From Tenebrio molitor (lineage: Eukaryota; Arthropoda; Insecta; Coleoptera; Tenebrionidae): 64,000 nt of DNA. The first letter of the stretch is position 1, and each line of letters opens with the position of its first letter. The translations under genes and the position numbers were made by a program. The notes beneath the pieces are model-generated. The model was given only the letters and a program-made list of their open reading frames with translations. It made no database searches and was not told the origin of the DNA. Below are positions 44,104 to 55,748 of this stretch, one piece after another. The stretch spans positions 16,244,001-16,308,000 of the forward strand of contig NC_091052.1 of assembly GCF_963966145.1 (NCBI RefSeq). The letters run 5' to 3'.

Positions 44104-45779
44104 CAGGGTGTCCCAGAACTGGCTCCCCAGAGAAAAAAGGGAGCCTTTGGGCGAATATATTAACTTCTATTTTGAAGAAAAAAAGTCCTATCTCAAATGA
44201 TAACCGAGAAAAGACATTCTGAAGTTGACCAATCAGAGTTGAACACCATTAAGGTGGAATAATCGCAATTTTGCGTTTCCTAGGTTTTCTTTTTATCCGG
44301 AAACCTCTATCATTCTGTCCATTAGATTTGGTCCACTACATTTATTAGAATGATTGTTTACGTCAGTTTGACATTTGTTATGCAATTTCGCTGCGATATT
44401 TAATTCAAGTGTATCATTTAACATGTATTCTTCCTCTGAGTACGTAGATATGATTCTTACTTTTGCACGATGTGGAAACAATGCACGTGAAGCAGTAAGG
44501 TTGTACCGTGAACAATTTCCGCAAAGACAAAGTCATTCGGATCATAAAACAATCCTGAAATTAATCGCTCGGAGTCGAGAAACGGGTCAGATACAGCCAG
44601 TTCGAAGAGAAGTTGGGGGTGCTCCAAAAAATGTAAGGACTGTCGAACACGAGGAAGCCGTATTGAATGTCTTTGAGGAAGACGGCACCCGGAGTATTCG
44701 AACAGTTTCTCGTGAAATGGGTTTATCCAAGAGTTCGGTGCAGAGAGTTCCAGCTGATAATAGGAGGCATCCGTACCACTATACAGGAGTGCAACATCTT
44801 CTGCCAGAGGATTATCCAATTAGGCGAGAGTTTTATCTATGGTTAATAAACCAAAACGATGCTCCACACTTCTTGTCACGGATACTGTTTTCTGATGAGT
44901 CGCTATTTTGCCGGTTAGGTTGTTCCAATTATCACAACCTTCATATCTGGGCAGAGGAAAATCCAAGAGAATTATTTCCCAGACGTTTTCAACATAGGTT
45001 TTCTGTTAATTTGTGGACTGGGCTATTGGGCGATCGTTTGGGAAGTATAAGCGTGGTGGATCCTTCCATTTGTTAAAATTCCGCATCCCCGGCTCTAGAT
45101 TGGACCGTTTGAATTCCCGGTAAGATTAACGGGGGCAAGATATGGTCAGTTCATTGGCACGGAGCTACCTGATTTACTTGAAATGACTGGTTCCAACATT
45201 TTAGCAGAAACGTTCGGGAAATTTTGGATAACCAATATCCACAGCGCTGGATCATTTATCGGCGGCCCATAAATTCAGAGGCTGATCTGAGAGTTCGAAT
45301 TCAGTTACTGAAGAAATGATAACTAACGCTACTACAAGAAGTTTGTTACGTAGAGCACAATTGTGCATACAAATGAATGGTGGTCATTTCGAACATCTGC
45401 TTTAACATTGTTACCTATTTAAATAAATGGTTCTTTTTAGAATCGCCATTTTTATTGTTTTATTTCGAATTTTGCAATTGTCAAGTCTTGATGTTGATGA
45501 CAGATAAACGTCAACGAATTTTTATATCGGAAAACGTCAAAATTCCAGTTGCTCAAACATTTTATTGATTTGTGCGATATCAGAGATTTTTTGTTGTTGT
45601 TTAGCAACCGATCGGATTTTTTAGTAACACCTGAGGACGAGCTTCCGGGATTGGTGAAATTAAAAACTTTATAACTCGGTAATTTGAGCTAGCAGAAAAT
45701 TTATTTTAGTCAATTTGGAGTCTCTTTTGTTGTCGGCACATTCCTGTTTTCTATGGGGAGCCAGTTCTGGGACACCCTG
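44104..45779 (+). mobile_element. Mariner-like element with intact 26-bp TIRs
   Basis: CAGGGTGTCCCAGAACTG plus gctcccca is found at 44104-44129 and, perfectly inverted, at 45754-45779. The similarity continues with agaaaa-type sequence. TA flanks both ends (44102-44103, 45780-45781). The transposase reading frame (44423-45405) carries two internal deletions, so the copy is non-autonomous while keeping the sequences a transposase would need. A shorter deletion derivative is at 20470-20766. Confidence 0.92.
44423..45405 (+). pseudogene. Mariner-like transposase, catalytic core deleted
   Basis: The likely start is MYSSSEYVDMILTFARCG, a typical N terminus of the DUF4817-type insect transposases, although the frame is open upstream to 44375. 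The DNA-binding half follows (ARAVRLYREQFPQR-like at about residues 23-37, SIRTVSREMGLSKSSVQR in the second helix-turn-helix). The first catalytic Asp segment ILFSDESLF comes next, then the RFQHRFSVNLWTG block. The frame breaks near 45076. Further blocks in other frames read RLTGARYGQFIGTELPDL, NVREILDNQYPQRWI, EADLRVRIQ and LRRAQLCIQMNGGHFEHL with a terminal stop. The WFQxDGAPxH box and the SPDLxPLD box are both deleted, so catalysis is impossible. Confidence 0.9.
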
Positions 45780-45781
45780 TA

Positions 45782-45933
45782 TTTCAAAATAATTGACCTG
45801 TTAAGTGCCACTTTCAAAGACCGCCAAATCAGCAAATACGTCCAATAGAATTTTTCTAACATTTTTCTGACGTTTACGGTAATCTCTTCTATACCGTAAT
45901 GCACCGTTAGTACGCCATTTTTGGGACACCCTG
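45782..45933. mobile_element. Possible fragment of another CAGGGTGTCCC-ended element
   Basis: Immediately next to the previous element, the segment ends with tttttgggacaccctgta, whose reverse complement TACAGGGTGTCCC resembles Tc1/mariner TIRs in this window. No left end is recognisable, so it may be a truncated relative inserted beside it. Confidence 0.4.
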
Positions 45934-46002
45934 TATATATTTTTATGCAATGTTGCTCCGACCATTTTCTTCTGTAATTACTTCATGGTGAGTACCACAG
46001 AG

Positions 46003-46136
46003 ATCACGGATCAGCTGTATAATTCTAACCTCACTTTTTACGTTGTTCGTGTTTTTACTCTGCAGATTGACCAGTGGTGCGTTCACAATCGACTCCTCAA
46101 ACCCAACTTTGAGAAGAAATTTAAATGAAAACCCGA
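46003..46136. mobile_element. CGGGTGTTCATTT MITE family, copy e (partial)
   Basis: Contains the interior (atcacggatcagctgta, tctaacctcactttt-like, actctgcagattgacc) and the right arm (gtgcgttcacaatcgact, then aaatttaaatgaaaaccc and gata). The left arm is lost. Confidence 0.8.
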
Positions 46137-47079
46137 TACAAAACCTTATATGTAGTTAAATTTTGTTTATTGATTAAGACGTCTGTTTTATTGATCTCTA
46201 AAAGGGGGTTTTTATTGATAGTTCTGTACTATAAGTTTCTTCTTAATGTTTCTTGCGAGTATTTTTTAACAACTATTTATTGTTCAATATAATTAACCTT
46301 AGTAGCTGTTAATAGTTACTTTGGTTATTGTTTCTGTTTTTTATGCTTGCTCATGCTGGTGCATATTTATTACTGTTTTTGTGGTTTGTTATGTTTTATT
46401 CTTTTTTTTATCATAATGTCGTTGCTCAAGGTGACACAAAAGTCAGTGCACACTTAAATAAAGTAAAAATAGATACAGCAACGAGTATATTTAAAATTGT
46501 ATAGTGAAACTATTGTTAAGTGATTGTGTAATAGTGAAAAAGTTGTTTTTTAAACATTCAACAATATATTGTTATAAAAGAATGGAATTTGGCCAAGAAT
46601 AGTATTATAGCGCACCTGACTTTTTATCTAGAAGCAAGTTGACGTAAGTGTCTTCCGAGTCTGATGGGAATTAGGGAATTTGCTTGGATCAGTCGTGCGA
46701 TTTGAATGAATAATTGATAAACAGGCTGGTTTTATGGTAAGGATGAAATCGAAAACAAAAAAAAAAGCTCTTTTTATTGAAAAACCTCTGCATTTATTGA
46801 ATCATATAGATAATTTCCATCTTTATGGCTTGCCAGAAATTCAAATTATAAATGCCAAAAAAACCAGCTCCATCTAAGATCATTTTTTCCAAAAAGGAAT
46901 AGTTATACTTTTTTTTTTAAATAGCCGAGTCCAACATCTTCATTTACGTTGTTTGTTCTGTGCTATAATAAATGCATCACACACACCTCCAAACAATAAA
47001 TCCACATCTATTTCTTGTAACAAGGAAACACGCTACAGAAGGGCAAGCGCTTTTTGCCCCCTATAGTGCATGCGCCATG
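46137..47079. other. AT-rich intergenic DNA, nothing recognised
   Basis: Stop-dense sequence with T-rich runs. No domain, repeat end or RNA gene recognised. Confidence 0.4.
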
Positions 47080-47187
47080 ATAGGATTTTCTTATGGGCTA
47101 TGAGTCATATCTGCGTAAACTACGAATACCTGTCTCAACCGACCGGAAAACATCGTCATTCGTTACATTAGTTTCGTCTCGTAGACG
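47080..47187 (+). repeat. Repeat shared in inverted orientation with 63578-63691
   Basis: gggctatgagtcatatct with the blocks gaccggaaaacatcgtca and cgttacattagtttcgtc matches the reverse complement of 63578-63691, apart from one indel of about 10-15 nt. Family unknown. More of the element may extend into the sequence after 47187. Confidence 0.7.
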
Positions 47188-48883
47188 TCTCTAAGAATGG
47201 ATAATGTCCCTCCCCGTCGAAGTTTTCGCTCAGCCTTCGCGCAGATATTTCCAAGGTCACAGCCCATGAGAGAATTTAACACCTCTACCTTTAGAACAAG
47301 TTGAGCATCAAGAAGAAACGACAACATTCGACTGAAAGATAATTATACAGGATTATTCACGTATGATGACGAGCCTGACCAGGTAAAAATGCAACCCAAA
47401 ATACGATTTATAAAGCTCTCTTGATCCCTGTTACATTATCATAATGCATATAAAAGATAGATAGCTTTTTCCGATATTAAAATTTTGCACGAGGGGTATA
47501 TGTACGGCTGATTATTTCCTGAATAGAATGAAACCAAACGCATTATTTCCAATCCTTTTTATTCAAAATAATAAAAAAAAATCAGGTACCAAAATTTTTG
47601 TCACATTATTGCACATGTGCATTTTAGAGAAATTTTATCGGGTTATTTTTTGTTTTCTCGTTTTGATTGGTCAATATTTGTCACGCAATTGGTTGCTAAA
47701 CACATGAAGGAAATAATCATTTTATTTTTTACTCGAAACGTGTGAAATGGTAGTTACCACCTTTTCGTACATAATAATTATTTTGTGTTACGTAAATAAA
47801 CTCAACAGTTCGATGTCAAATTTTGGCGGAACGTTGGGCCAACCCAAAAAAATGAAAAATGAAACTTATTCTAGGGATTTGTTTGTTTCTGCCAACATAA
47901 TTCAACAGGTGGTGGATTTTTGATTTTGAAACAGATTATAGCATCGTTTGATGGAAATTTTTTGTCGTAACAAAATTATTTTGGCAATTTTGATTTTTCC
48001 TTTGACGGAAATTGAAATTATTTCTACACACTTTCACTTTCACAGTATCATTTAGACTTGAAGAAATTATTAATCCACAGGGAATGAAATAAAACAAACA
48101 GGATTTTTCTAAAGTAATTTTTTGTTCGTGTTTGATTATTGTTGAAAACCTTCAAATGATACTAACCTAATAGCAATGCCTTTCGGTACTAACTTGTTAA
48201 TAAATTAATCATTAATAAAGAAAATAATAAAAAGTTTTTTTAAATGTAGTGGGTAAAATTTCTATACTGTCATATTAACAGTTAAAAGACCTATCAAAAT
48301 GATGACGAATAAATATAGGTTACTATTTAAAAAACTATACATATGATGACGTCATGATTTTGACAAGAAAAAAATGTTACTGTATAAGGGGAAAACTAGA
48401 CAAAACAATTTTCAAGGTGTAGCTCCGCATCTCAGTAGACAATTTTTTAGGAGGGTCTATAACTTGGAATCTACAAAATAAGAAATTCGTTCTGATTTCC
48501 GAAACGAAAGCAATTTCCTTGTTAGTTTATTTCCTAATATATTTCTTTTACTTTTTCTTTACTATCATACTTATAGTCCGTTTTTTTTTTAATAATCAAT
48601 TGTCAGTGTCAAAATACAGAAAAAGACCAAACTGTATATTAAAAATCATTGACATTCGGTCCAGTTCCATCTCAATTTCACCCTACATTAACCCTAGCTC
48701 ATTATTGAGGTTATGTTGCATATGTGTGTGAGACACGTGTTTAATTTAAATTGTCAAATGTGACCATCGGTGACAATTTCAAAAGTCAGTGTTTCAAACG
48801 TGATTTATAAAATTCACTGTTTCGAATTTTCTGCCAACCTGACAACACTTTAACAATTGATTAGGTATAAAAAAAACAGACCT
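47188..48883. other. AT-rich intergenic DNA, nothing recognised
   Basis: The first 200 bases are somewhat richer and may belong to the repeat just upstream. The rest is AT-rich with stops in all frames. Confidence 0.35.
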
Positions 48884-49030
48884 AGGAGCGTATTCTATAA
48901 TTTTTAAAGGGGAGTTAAAATTTTAGCGTGGCTTAAAATTTAAAGTTTGAAGCCCTGATTGGTCATTGCTATGCCAACTTAATTTAACGCCCTTTAAAAT
49001 TTAGCGGAGCAGTTACAGAATACGCCCCTT
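48884..49030. mobile_element. Small palindromic MITE, about 147 bp
   Basis: ggagcgtattctataa at the left faces the reverse complement of ttacagaatacgcccc at the right. Internal arms (tttaaaggggagttaaa and ttaacgccctttaaa) also pair, making almost the whole unit foldable. Confidence 0.65.
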
Positions 49031-49480
49031 TATATCCCAATCTTAATTTTTTCTCTTTACTTTCCGAACACACTTTATTACGGGTTTACTGATCAATTTT
49101 TTCTAGAGACATACCTAGGTACATACTAGTTATTATTTACTTTTGACTGGTTAATTGGGGATTATTTTTTTATATGCCACTGTTTTGTTTTTCGTTTCAA
49201 ATCATCTTCCATTGTTCCCAGTATTTATATCACCATGTTTCTTCGGCTATCGCTACTTTAAATCAGTGTTTTTAAGTTCAGTTCTTGTTTTTTTCGTGTA
49301 TTTTAAATATTTGTTCAGAAATTGGGGTTTATTATTTCTTGCTAAATTTATAATTATTAATTTAATTCTTGATTTCGAAGCGCCGCTGACCATCTAACTT
49401 GGGGGTACTTGTTTTTCACTGTTGGTACACCCCTGCAATTTCCGTCAATAGAATGTCCTTTGATAACGAAATTGTATTTG
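49031..49480. other. AT-rich intergenic DNA, nothing recognised
   Basis: An 80-codon hydrophobic plus frame (49155-49397) is Phe/Leu/Ile-rich because the DNA is T-rich. No gene called. Confidence 0.4.
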
Positions 49481-50080
49481 GAGTGTCCCTGTTAGCGGCA
49501 CCTTTTCCCATTTTAAAACAGATGTTTAAGCCCAGACTTCGGCTCTCAGATGAATAAAGGGCATCAGCGCAGCGTGCAAAATGAAAAATGTGTATGTGAC
49601 TGTTCGAAGACGGCTTTCAGCTTTCTAATTACGGACTACAAATCTTAACCGCGACACCTGTCACGTTCAAGCGGGGGAGAAATGTGAATCTTAAATTGGA
49701 TTTTTCCTCCTCAATTCTAAATAGCTTCCTATTTTTCTGGGAACAATTATTTTAAGAAGCGTCACACTTCCGCTTCCACGAACAAAAGATGAGTTTTTGT
49801 GTGGTGGACGAGGAGTCCGTCTCCCAAACGTAATTATTACTTATCGGATTATGAGGTAGAGAAAAAGAAAGACGACTCGCAACTCTGAAAATATTCTATC
49901 GGTGTTATCGCCCTCGACGGTACAGTTAACGTTACCGACGCGTAGCACTAGTGTTGATACACCTGAAATACGGTCCTAATATCTGGAGATCGTACAGTTC
50001 CGGCGCCCCTCCGGGGACCAATCCGCCACACCTCGCCTTGACATACAACATGGAAATGGAATAAATATAAATATACACTT
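49481..50080. promoter_or_regulatory. Candidate regulatory island
   Basis: GC-balanced DNA with no TE ends, bounded on both sides by AT-rich sequence, including gttaccgacgcg and ccggcgcccctccgggg. No open frame of note. Regulatory role inferred from texture. Confidence 0.25.
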
Positions 50081-50339
50081 GTATGAACTTAACTCTCATT
50101 CATTAGGATAGAAAAAGAAATTTAGAAAGGCCCGACAGCGTTATGATTATGAGATTTTCATGTTTAAAATAAATGTGTTTAAATTAAAACCATCAAATTG
50201 TTTATTATACAGGTGTCCTCGAAATTCATGTCAAAAAAAAAATCGGTATGTAGTTGGTGACGATGAATACGAGTTAAAAACAATTTTTTTTCTAGTAAAA
50301 GTCTTTTTGTTTTTGAGATATCAAGCATTGAAAATTTGC

Positions 50340-50524
50340 TCCTCAAAGTAGGCATTGAAGAGTCGATCGTGAACGCACCACGGATTTCAGATCACGCATC
50401 AGCTCTTTAAATCTAACCTCACTTTTTGGCATTGTTTGCGTTTTTACTCTGCAGACTGACGAGTGGTGCGTTCACAATCGATTGTTCAACGCCAACTTTG
50501 AGGATAAATTTAAATGAACACCCG
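50340..50524. mobile_element. CGGGTGTTCATTT MITE family, copy f
   Basis: The left arm is cut short (starts at caaagtaggcattgaaga then gtcgatcgtgaacgcacc). The interior atctaacctcacttttt and gcagactgacgagtgg and the right arm to aaatgaacacccgat are present. It is the copy that best shows the family's internal sequence. Confidence 0.85.
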
Positions 50525-52050
50525 ATGTTAACCACAAAATTACTGTTTCCGATTTTATCTCTGACCGTTGAGCATTCTGTTTAACAAAACAAAAATTTAA
50601 TTAACCATGTTTTGTTAACAAGATGAATATTTAGACTGCGTTACCATTCTTCTCTTTCTTTTTCCGTTTACTGACAACGCTAGCCGTGAATTTTATTTCT
50701 TAATGGGGAGAATCAATTATAGTTTTTTTTAAATGGCAGCGTGTCCATCCCTCGTAGCCCGCGTGGTAACCGAAATGCTTATAATTAATGTAATGGTGAG
50801 ATAAAATCCGCGTTGGTAGCGATGCTTATCTGATTTATGGTCAGTATCTGTGGCCAAACTAATAATTAAAAACGTCAGATTATCTTAATTACTTCAAAAT
50901 GACTTGGTACGGGTGATTTGAATCGTTTAGGATCATTGATAGTTTACGATGACATCGATATATCATAGTTGCAAATAATGTACGATTCAGATAAACCCTG
51001 GCTTTTAATTACAGTTGTATAAAAGCAATCGATATGGTTAATAATTAATAATCGTGTTTTTACATCGTTGTGTATTTTACACAGATATAAACATCAATAA
51101 ATAATATTTAATTAGGAGTTAAAATTTATGGTTGAATAATTTAAATGTAATTAATTTATAGAAACTGCAAAAAAAAAGTTGATCGTAAATCAAAGTTCTG
51201 TCGGGGCGATCGCATGACGGATACGTCGAAAACGCAAAAGAATAAATCAAAGCCGTCTGGAGCTGATAAATTTCCTTATAATTAAGCGCAAACATAAAGA
51301 TAAAAATTTGCGTCATGAATTGTAGTTCTTGTACCACAAACTGCGTCTAATTAGAGTCGGACCCACAACACCGATAAGCTCCAATAATTGTCAGTCATCA
51401 TGAGCGTCGTTGGTCTCGATCGACAGTCGATGGTCCAAAACCTGTAACTTGGCCGTCCCCGATATATGTTCAAAATCGCGACACTATAATTTCGTGGGCA
51501 GCTAAGCTGTGATTTTAGAAAATGGCTCCGGAGGGAAATACTAGTGATTTCTCCGTATACCCTGTGATTTGAAGGATATTGGCGGCCGGCAACAAGATGT
51601 AATAAAAATGCCGCAAAGGACCGAGCCACTTTGCCAGCTCCAGAAACACATTAAATAACTGCAACTTCTGATTTTCTTGTTATAACTTTTATACGGCGAA
51701 ACTATACGGCGGGGTTGTATTTTATGGGTTGACCGCTTATCCGCGGGTTGTTCATAAAAGTAAATTATGACCGCGACGACCGTAATTCGTTTTTAATTTT
51801 TCGTTGCGAATCGAAACGACCGCAGCACGACTAGAAGAATGGACGTTGCGAACAGAGAGCGATTTTTTTTTTGTAATTATCACGCACTTCATTCAGCAAG
51901 CAATGGCAGGAGGCGGTGGGTATTAATACAGTAATGACGATGTTAAATGTAATTGTGTTAGCCCTAAAAAAAGGAACGATATTACTGATATTAGAAACGT
52001 GCGAGTAACGGTCAGCAGCGTATTTTAGTTACCGTGCTACACAATGCTAG
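50525..52050. promoter_or_regulatory. Candidate regulatory island
   Basis: Mixed-composition sequence with numerous AATTA/TTAATTA cores and ATTATGACCG at 51765-51774. No repeat termini, and no credible coding frame; 51119-51337 and 51351-51629 on the minus strand have no signature. Enhancer role inferred. Confidence 0.3.
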
Positions 52051-53428
52051 TAAATTATAAAGTTTATTATCAATAATATTAAAATAATTGCCTTGTAATT
52101 GGTTCATAATAGAATAAGCAATTTTAAATTTGAGAAATCACCGTGAAATGATCAACTGACATAAATGAGAAATTATATTTCAAACATAAAAATCGGAATA
52201 ATGAAATAAGATCAGGCAAGGCACGACTAAACGATTCGTTACAGATTTTAAACTCGCATAAAAAGTCGATATGAATTGTTTCTTTTCGCATGTTTGAGTT
52301 TTATTTAAAATTTAACCATAAATAATCTCGAAAACAAATACACCGAAACTTGATTAGTCGCAATTAACAAATTTTTGGAGACTTATCAGAGAGATTAAAA
52401 TGTGGTGGAATTATATAACATTAATAACTTATATAACATTAATAACTTATATTTTTACTGATATGGAAATTACATGCTGTTAACATGTCAAACACTGACT
52501 TGTGTTGGTTAAACAATAAATGTCCCTATAATCCAATGTAGGAACTGAAGCTGATACAAGTTGGCACAACTGAATCGACAGTTTCATGTTACCAAATTGA
52601 CACTCATGTCTTAGAAAAATTTAAATTTACTATAATACTGTGAAAAGAAAGAAAATTAAAAATTTCTTAAACGATATGTGGAACAATAAAGAAAATAACT
52701 TTTCATTTTCCCTTAGATCAAAATCCAACAGTTTGGCCACATGTATTTTCGATATAAATTGCAGTGTCAGCAGTGTCAATTTTTTGAAGACTTTTTCTTG
52801 GTGAGGAAGTTACGTAATTATTATTTGTTTTCTTTGATTTAATATAGACTTGAAAAAAGTTTATCGAAATATCAAAAGTTCACTGTTGTTGAACTTTTGA
52901 TAACCTTTTCATTTGAAATTATTTTTAGAAAAATTAATAATCCGTATTTTAGTTTCACCAATTGGTGTAATAGGTAAGAATAATTCACACATCACATAAG
53001 CATTGAATTTAATGATAATCTCAAAATTAATCTTTTTAATTTAGTTAACACGACAAAGTTGTTGCGAGAAATAAAATTAAAATAAATATTTTTCTAAGAT
53101 ATTAATATTTTTTGTTCGACACTGTCAGAATTTGAGAATTTTCTCCTATGTGAACGGATTTTGATAAATGTCACAACTTGTCAAAACAAAACGTCAAGCT
53201 AATTTTAAAGATTTTAAACGATTTGGAGCCTTTAAGGGGCTCGTCGAACAAAAAAACGTTTATTCAACTCTTTCACTCGCATTTTAAACTGAGCCACTCA
53301 TGCCAAAAAAAGCCCAATTTACACACGAACTCATTAAATAAACTACATACTATTATGGCACTATTAAACAAAACAGTAGAATTTACGAAAAATTATGCCT
53401 AGCTTGCATCCAGACAGACTGCAATATA
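52051..53428. other. AT-rich intergenic DNA with a short tandem duplication
   Basis: Around 52410-52452 the unit acttatataacattaata is present twice in tandem. A short inverted pair (tatcaaaagttcactg against aacttttgataacc) occurs near 52870-52908. The 74-codon plus frame at 53178-53402 has no recognisable domain. Confidence 0.4.
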
Positions 53429-53865
53429 GGGTGCGTTTTTTTGCTCAACGGAAGAATCTGCCACTGTCAGAAGTGTCGTTTTATTGGTCGCGGAAGATTC
53501 TCTCCGAGCATCTCTCTTTTCTGCCATCAAATTAGATGGCAGAGAAAGCAGAAAAGTTGCAAGGTTGCAAAGAGTCAATAGTGCAACCGAAACGACAAAA
53601 ATGATCATTTAGCCACATCCTCTGCGCAGAATCACAGCTGCCTTTTGTTTAACATGTTGTATAAAGATATTGTTATTGTTATTATAAAGATATTGTTATT
53701 GTTATTATTCATGACAAAAAAGTAAACACTTATTACTAATGAGGTTATGTGTGTCTGTGGACTGTCAAAGAGAATGCAGCAAAAAAACGCCCGTTTTAGC
53801 GACTGTGGGAAGTTTCTCTTTTGGAAGAATCTCCAACTTCTAGAAGATTGCAAAAAAACGCACCC
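53429..53865. mobile_element. 437-bp element with GGGTGCGTTTTTTTGC ends
   Basis: GGGTGCGTTTTTTTGC at the left is exactly inverted at the right (GCAAAAAAACGCACCC). Beyond it the arms keep weaker pairing, with gaagaatct-type blocks on both sides. ATA is present at each edge and may be a 3-bp target duplication, which would point to a different superfamily from the TA-flanked elements here. Non-coding. Confidence 0.75.
53661..53709 (+). repeat. 23-bp tandem duplication of an ATT-rich unit
   Basis: ataaagatattgttattg begins at 53661 and again at 53684. Located within the 437-bp element. Confidence 0.8.
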
Positions 53866-53906
53866 ATAGTTCAGTGAATTTTATGAAAACAAAAATTCTA
53901 CTTTTT

Positions 53907-54124
53907 CTAAGTCATTTTAGAAACAAATTTTGTGAAAGCTTCATCGGCCTCATCGAAAATTTCATTTTGTCATCATTTTGGCTTTCAAATTTCAATCCAG
54001 GAAAATAAACAAAGAGCAAGGGAACAGTTCAGGACTGTAAGGTGGGTATTCTAACTGTTAGGACGACGTAAATTAGAATTTTCAAGTCCTAAGAAAGAAA
54101 ATCTTTTTTATTACACCTTTATAG
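53907..54124 (+). repeat. Direct repeat, left copy, flanking LINE copy C
   Basis: Shares acaaattttgtgaaa, aggaaaataaacaaagag and gttaggacgacgtaaa, then agaattttcaagtccta, with 54919-55084. It has about 50-60 extra bases in its first half relative to the right copy. Confidence 0.8.
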
Positions 54125-54184
54125 TAATATGCTTTATTTGCTCTATGCGCTTTCGGATTCCTGATTACAATTGAATATAAACAT

Positions 54185-54918
54185 AAAAATAACATTTTTA
54201 TTTCTATTCCCTACTCCTTTCTTTTTCTATTCTTTCCCTCCTCTTCCATATCTCGTTCATCCATCTTATCTCCCGTCCGTCTTCATTCAGTATTTCTTCC
54301 GGTTCCTTTCTCTTCCTCTCTCTCTCTCTCATTTCGATACATTCCGTTCCACATGTGCTCGATTGTCTTTCTCTCCTCATAGTACATTCTGCACCTTCTT
54401 TCTTCTCCGTCCATCCAATACCTGTTTTCTCTCTCCTCGTTCCCACATCTAAATCATTTTTCTTTCTTTTCCACTCTCTCTCTCCAGGTACTCTGGAATT
54501 TCCTCTGTCATTTCTTACTCTGTTCTTTCTTACTTGTCTATGTCTTTGTCCCTTTCGCTTAACTCTATATTCACCCATCTTTCTTTTGCTCTTATTAATA
54601 ATCTTTCCACTTCTTCACTGGCATACCCGTTTCTCTGATAGTATTTCTCTCTCTCTCCTTCTTCTTCATGCTTTTTTTCCTATTTTCTCCAGCATTCCGT
54701 TAGTATCCTGCACTCTTTTTGTCGCTGTCTTTTCCGCTTTTACTCTGCACTTTCTCTACCTCTTCTTGTTCCTTCCATCCCCATATCTCTGCTCTGTACA
54801 TCAATATACTCTCCATCGTGCTCTCAAACGTCATCATCCTCCTGAATTCACCTCCCCACTTTCTCTCTCTTATTCGCCAAACACATCCCGCTACCTTATT
54901 TGCTATCTCTTGCACTGT
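54185..54918 (-). mobile_element. 5'-truncated LINE, copy C (C-terminal RT region)
   Basis: The element is antisense to the plus strand. From 54915 down, the minus frame reads GCVWRIRERKWGGEFRRMM, then ESILMYRAEIWGWKEQEE, typical of the post-RT region of an insect non-LTR retrotransposon. After frameshifts it reads a Cys/Glu/Arg-rich end (NDRGNSRVPGEREWKRKK, TEKKEGAECTMRRERQ, then NEDGREIRWMNEIWKRR). The 3' terminus is the ataacatttttatttct string shared with copy B at 39288. Only about the last 730 bp of a multi-kilobase element is present, the usual outcome of incomplete reverse transcription. The plus-strand open frames here are artefacts. Confidence 0.8.
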
Positions 54919-55084
54919 CTAAGACACTTTAGACACAAATTTTGTGAAATCTAAGAAAATAAACAAAGAGAAGGAAGAGACCACATCAGGACTATAAGTT
55001 GGATGTTCTTAGGTATTGTTAGGACGACGTAAACTAGAATTTTCAAGTCCTAAGAGAGAATATCTTTTTTCTTACATCTTTATA
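54919..55084 (+). repeat. Direct repeat, right copy, flanking LINE copy C
   Basis: Begins immediately at the 5' edge of LINE copy C (ctaagacactttagacac, aattttgtgaaatc) and runs parallel to 53907-54124. Estimated by eye at about 80% identity over the aligned parts. Confidence 0.8.
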
Positions 55085-55748
55085 TGTATTTCCTAATTTG
55101 GACCGCTTTAGAATCTGTGGGCAACATCCACTTCGATGGTTGTCTTTGTGGACTCCTTTAAATAGTACCTTTCATATATTTTTTAAATTTGTTTTCACCA
55201 TTCGATGCGTTGTTGTTTTTGAACTTTTGCATCAATTTTCAAATGTTATGCAAAATATGTACATACATATTGTCAAATCGTAATCGATAAATTTTTCGAC
55301 TATTTTAGCGACTATGTTTTCTCCAGTAACAGCTGATCTCTCGCATTTTAATTCATTTTTTCACTTTTAAACGGTTCTTTTAGAAGGCTCTTCATTACCA
55401 AAAGCAGAACATAACATTTTGATCAGAAATGTGACAGAATTTTTTTAAATCAAAATGAATTACAGTTTAAACATTTTCTCGGTAAATAAATTAATGTTTA
55501 TCATGTAACACCTATTTTAAGAATTTGTAGACAACTAAAATTGACTGTTATTGCAACCAAATTATAACTGCCATTGTACGCAACACCGAACATTTATTTC
55601 ATAGTCAATTTAATTCCACATGTTCATTCAGTTAATATAATAGTTTACAGAAATGTTCGGCGCAACCTACGTTGTTTAAAATAATCAAGACAAGTGACAT
55701 TATGGATAAAATAAAGAAAACATTCGAAAATAGTGTATTAAAGAACAA
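55085..55748. other. AT-rich intergenic DNA, nothing recognised
   Basis: No terminal repeats or coding signature. The 61-codon frame at 55098-55283 is not supported. Confidence 0.4.

Noticed and set aside
54355..54954. 199-codon plus-strand hydrophobic frame
   Set aside because: Same reason: antisense shadow of LINE copy C, whose minus strand carries recognisable retrotransposon protein motifs.
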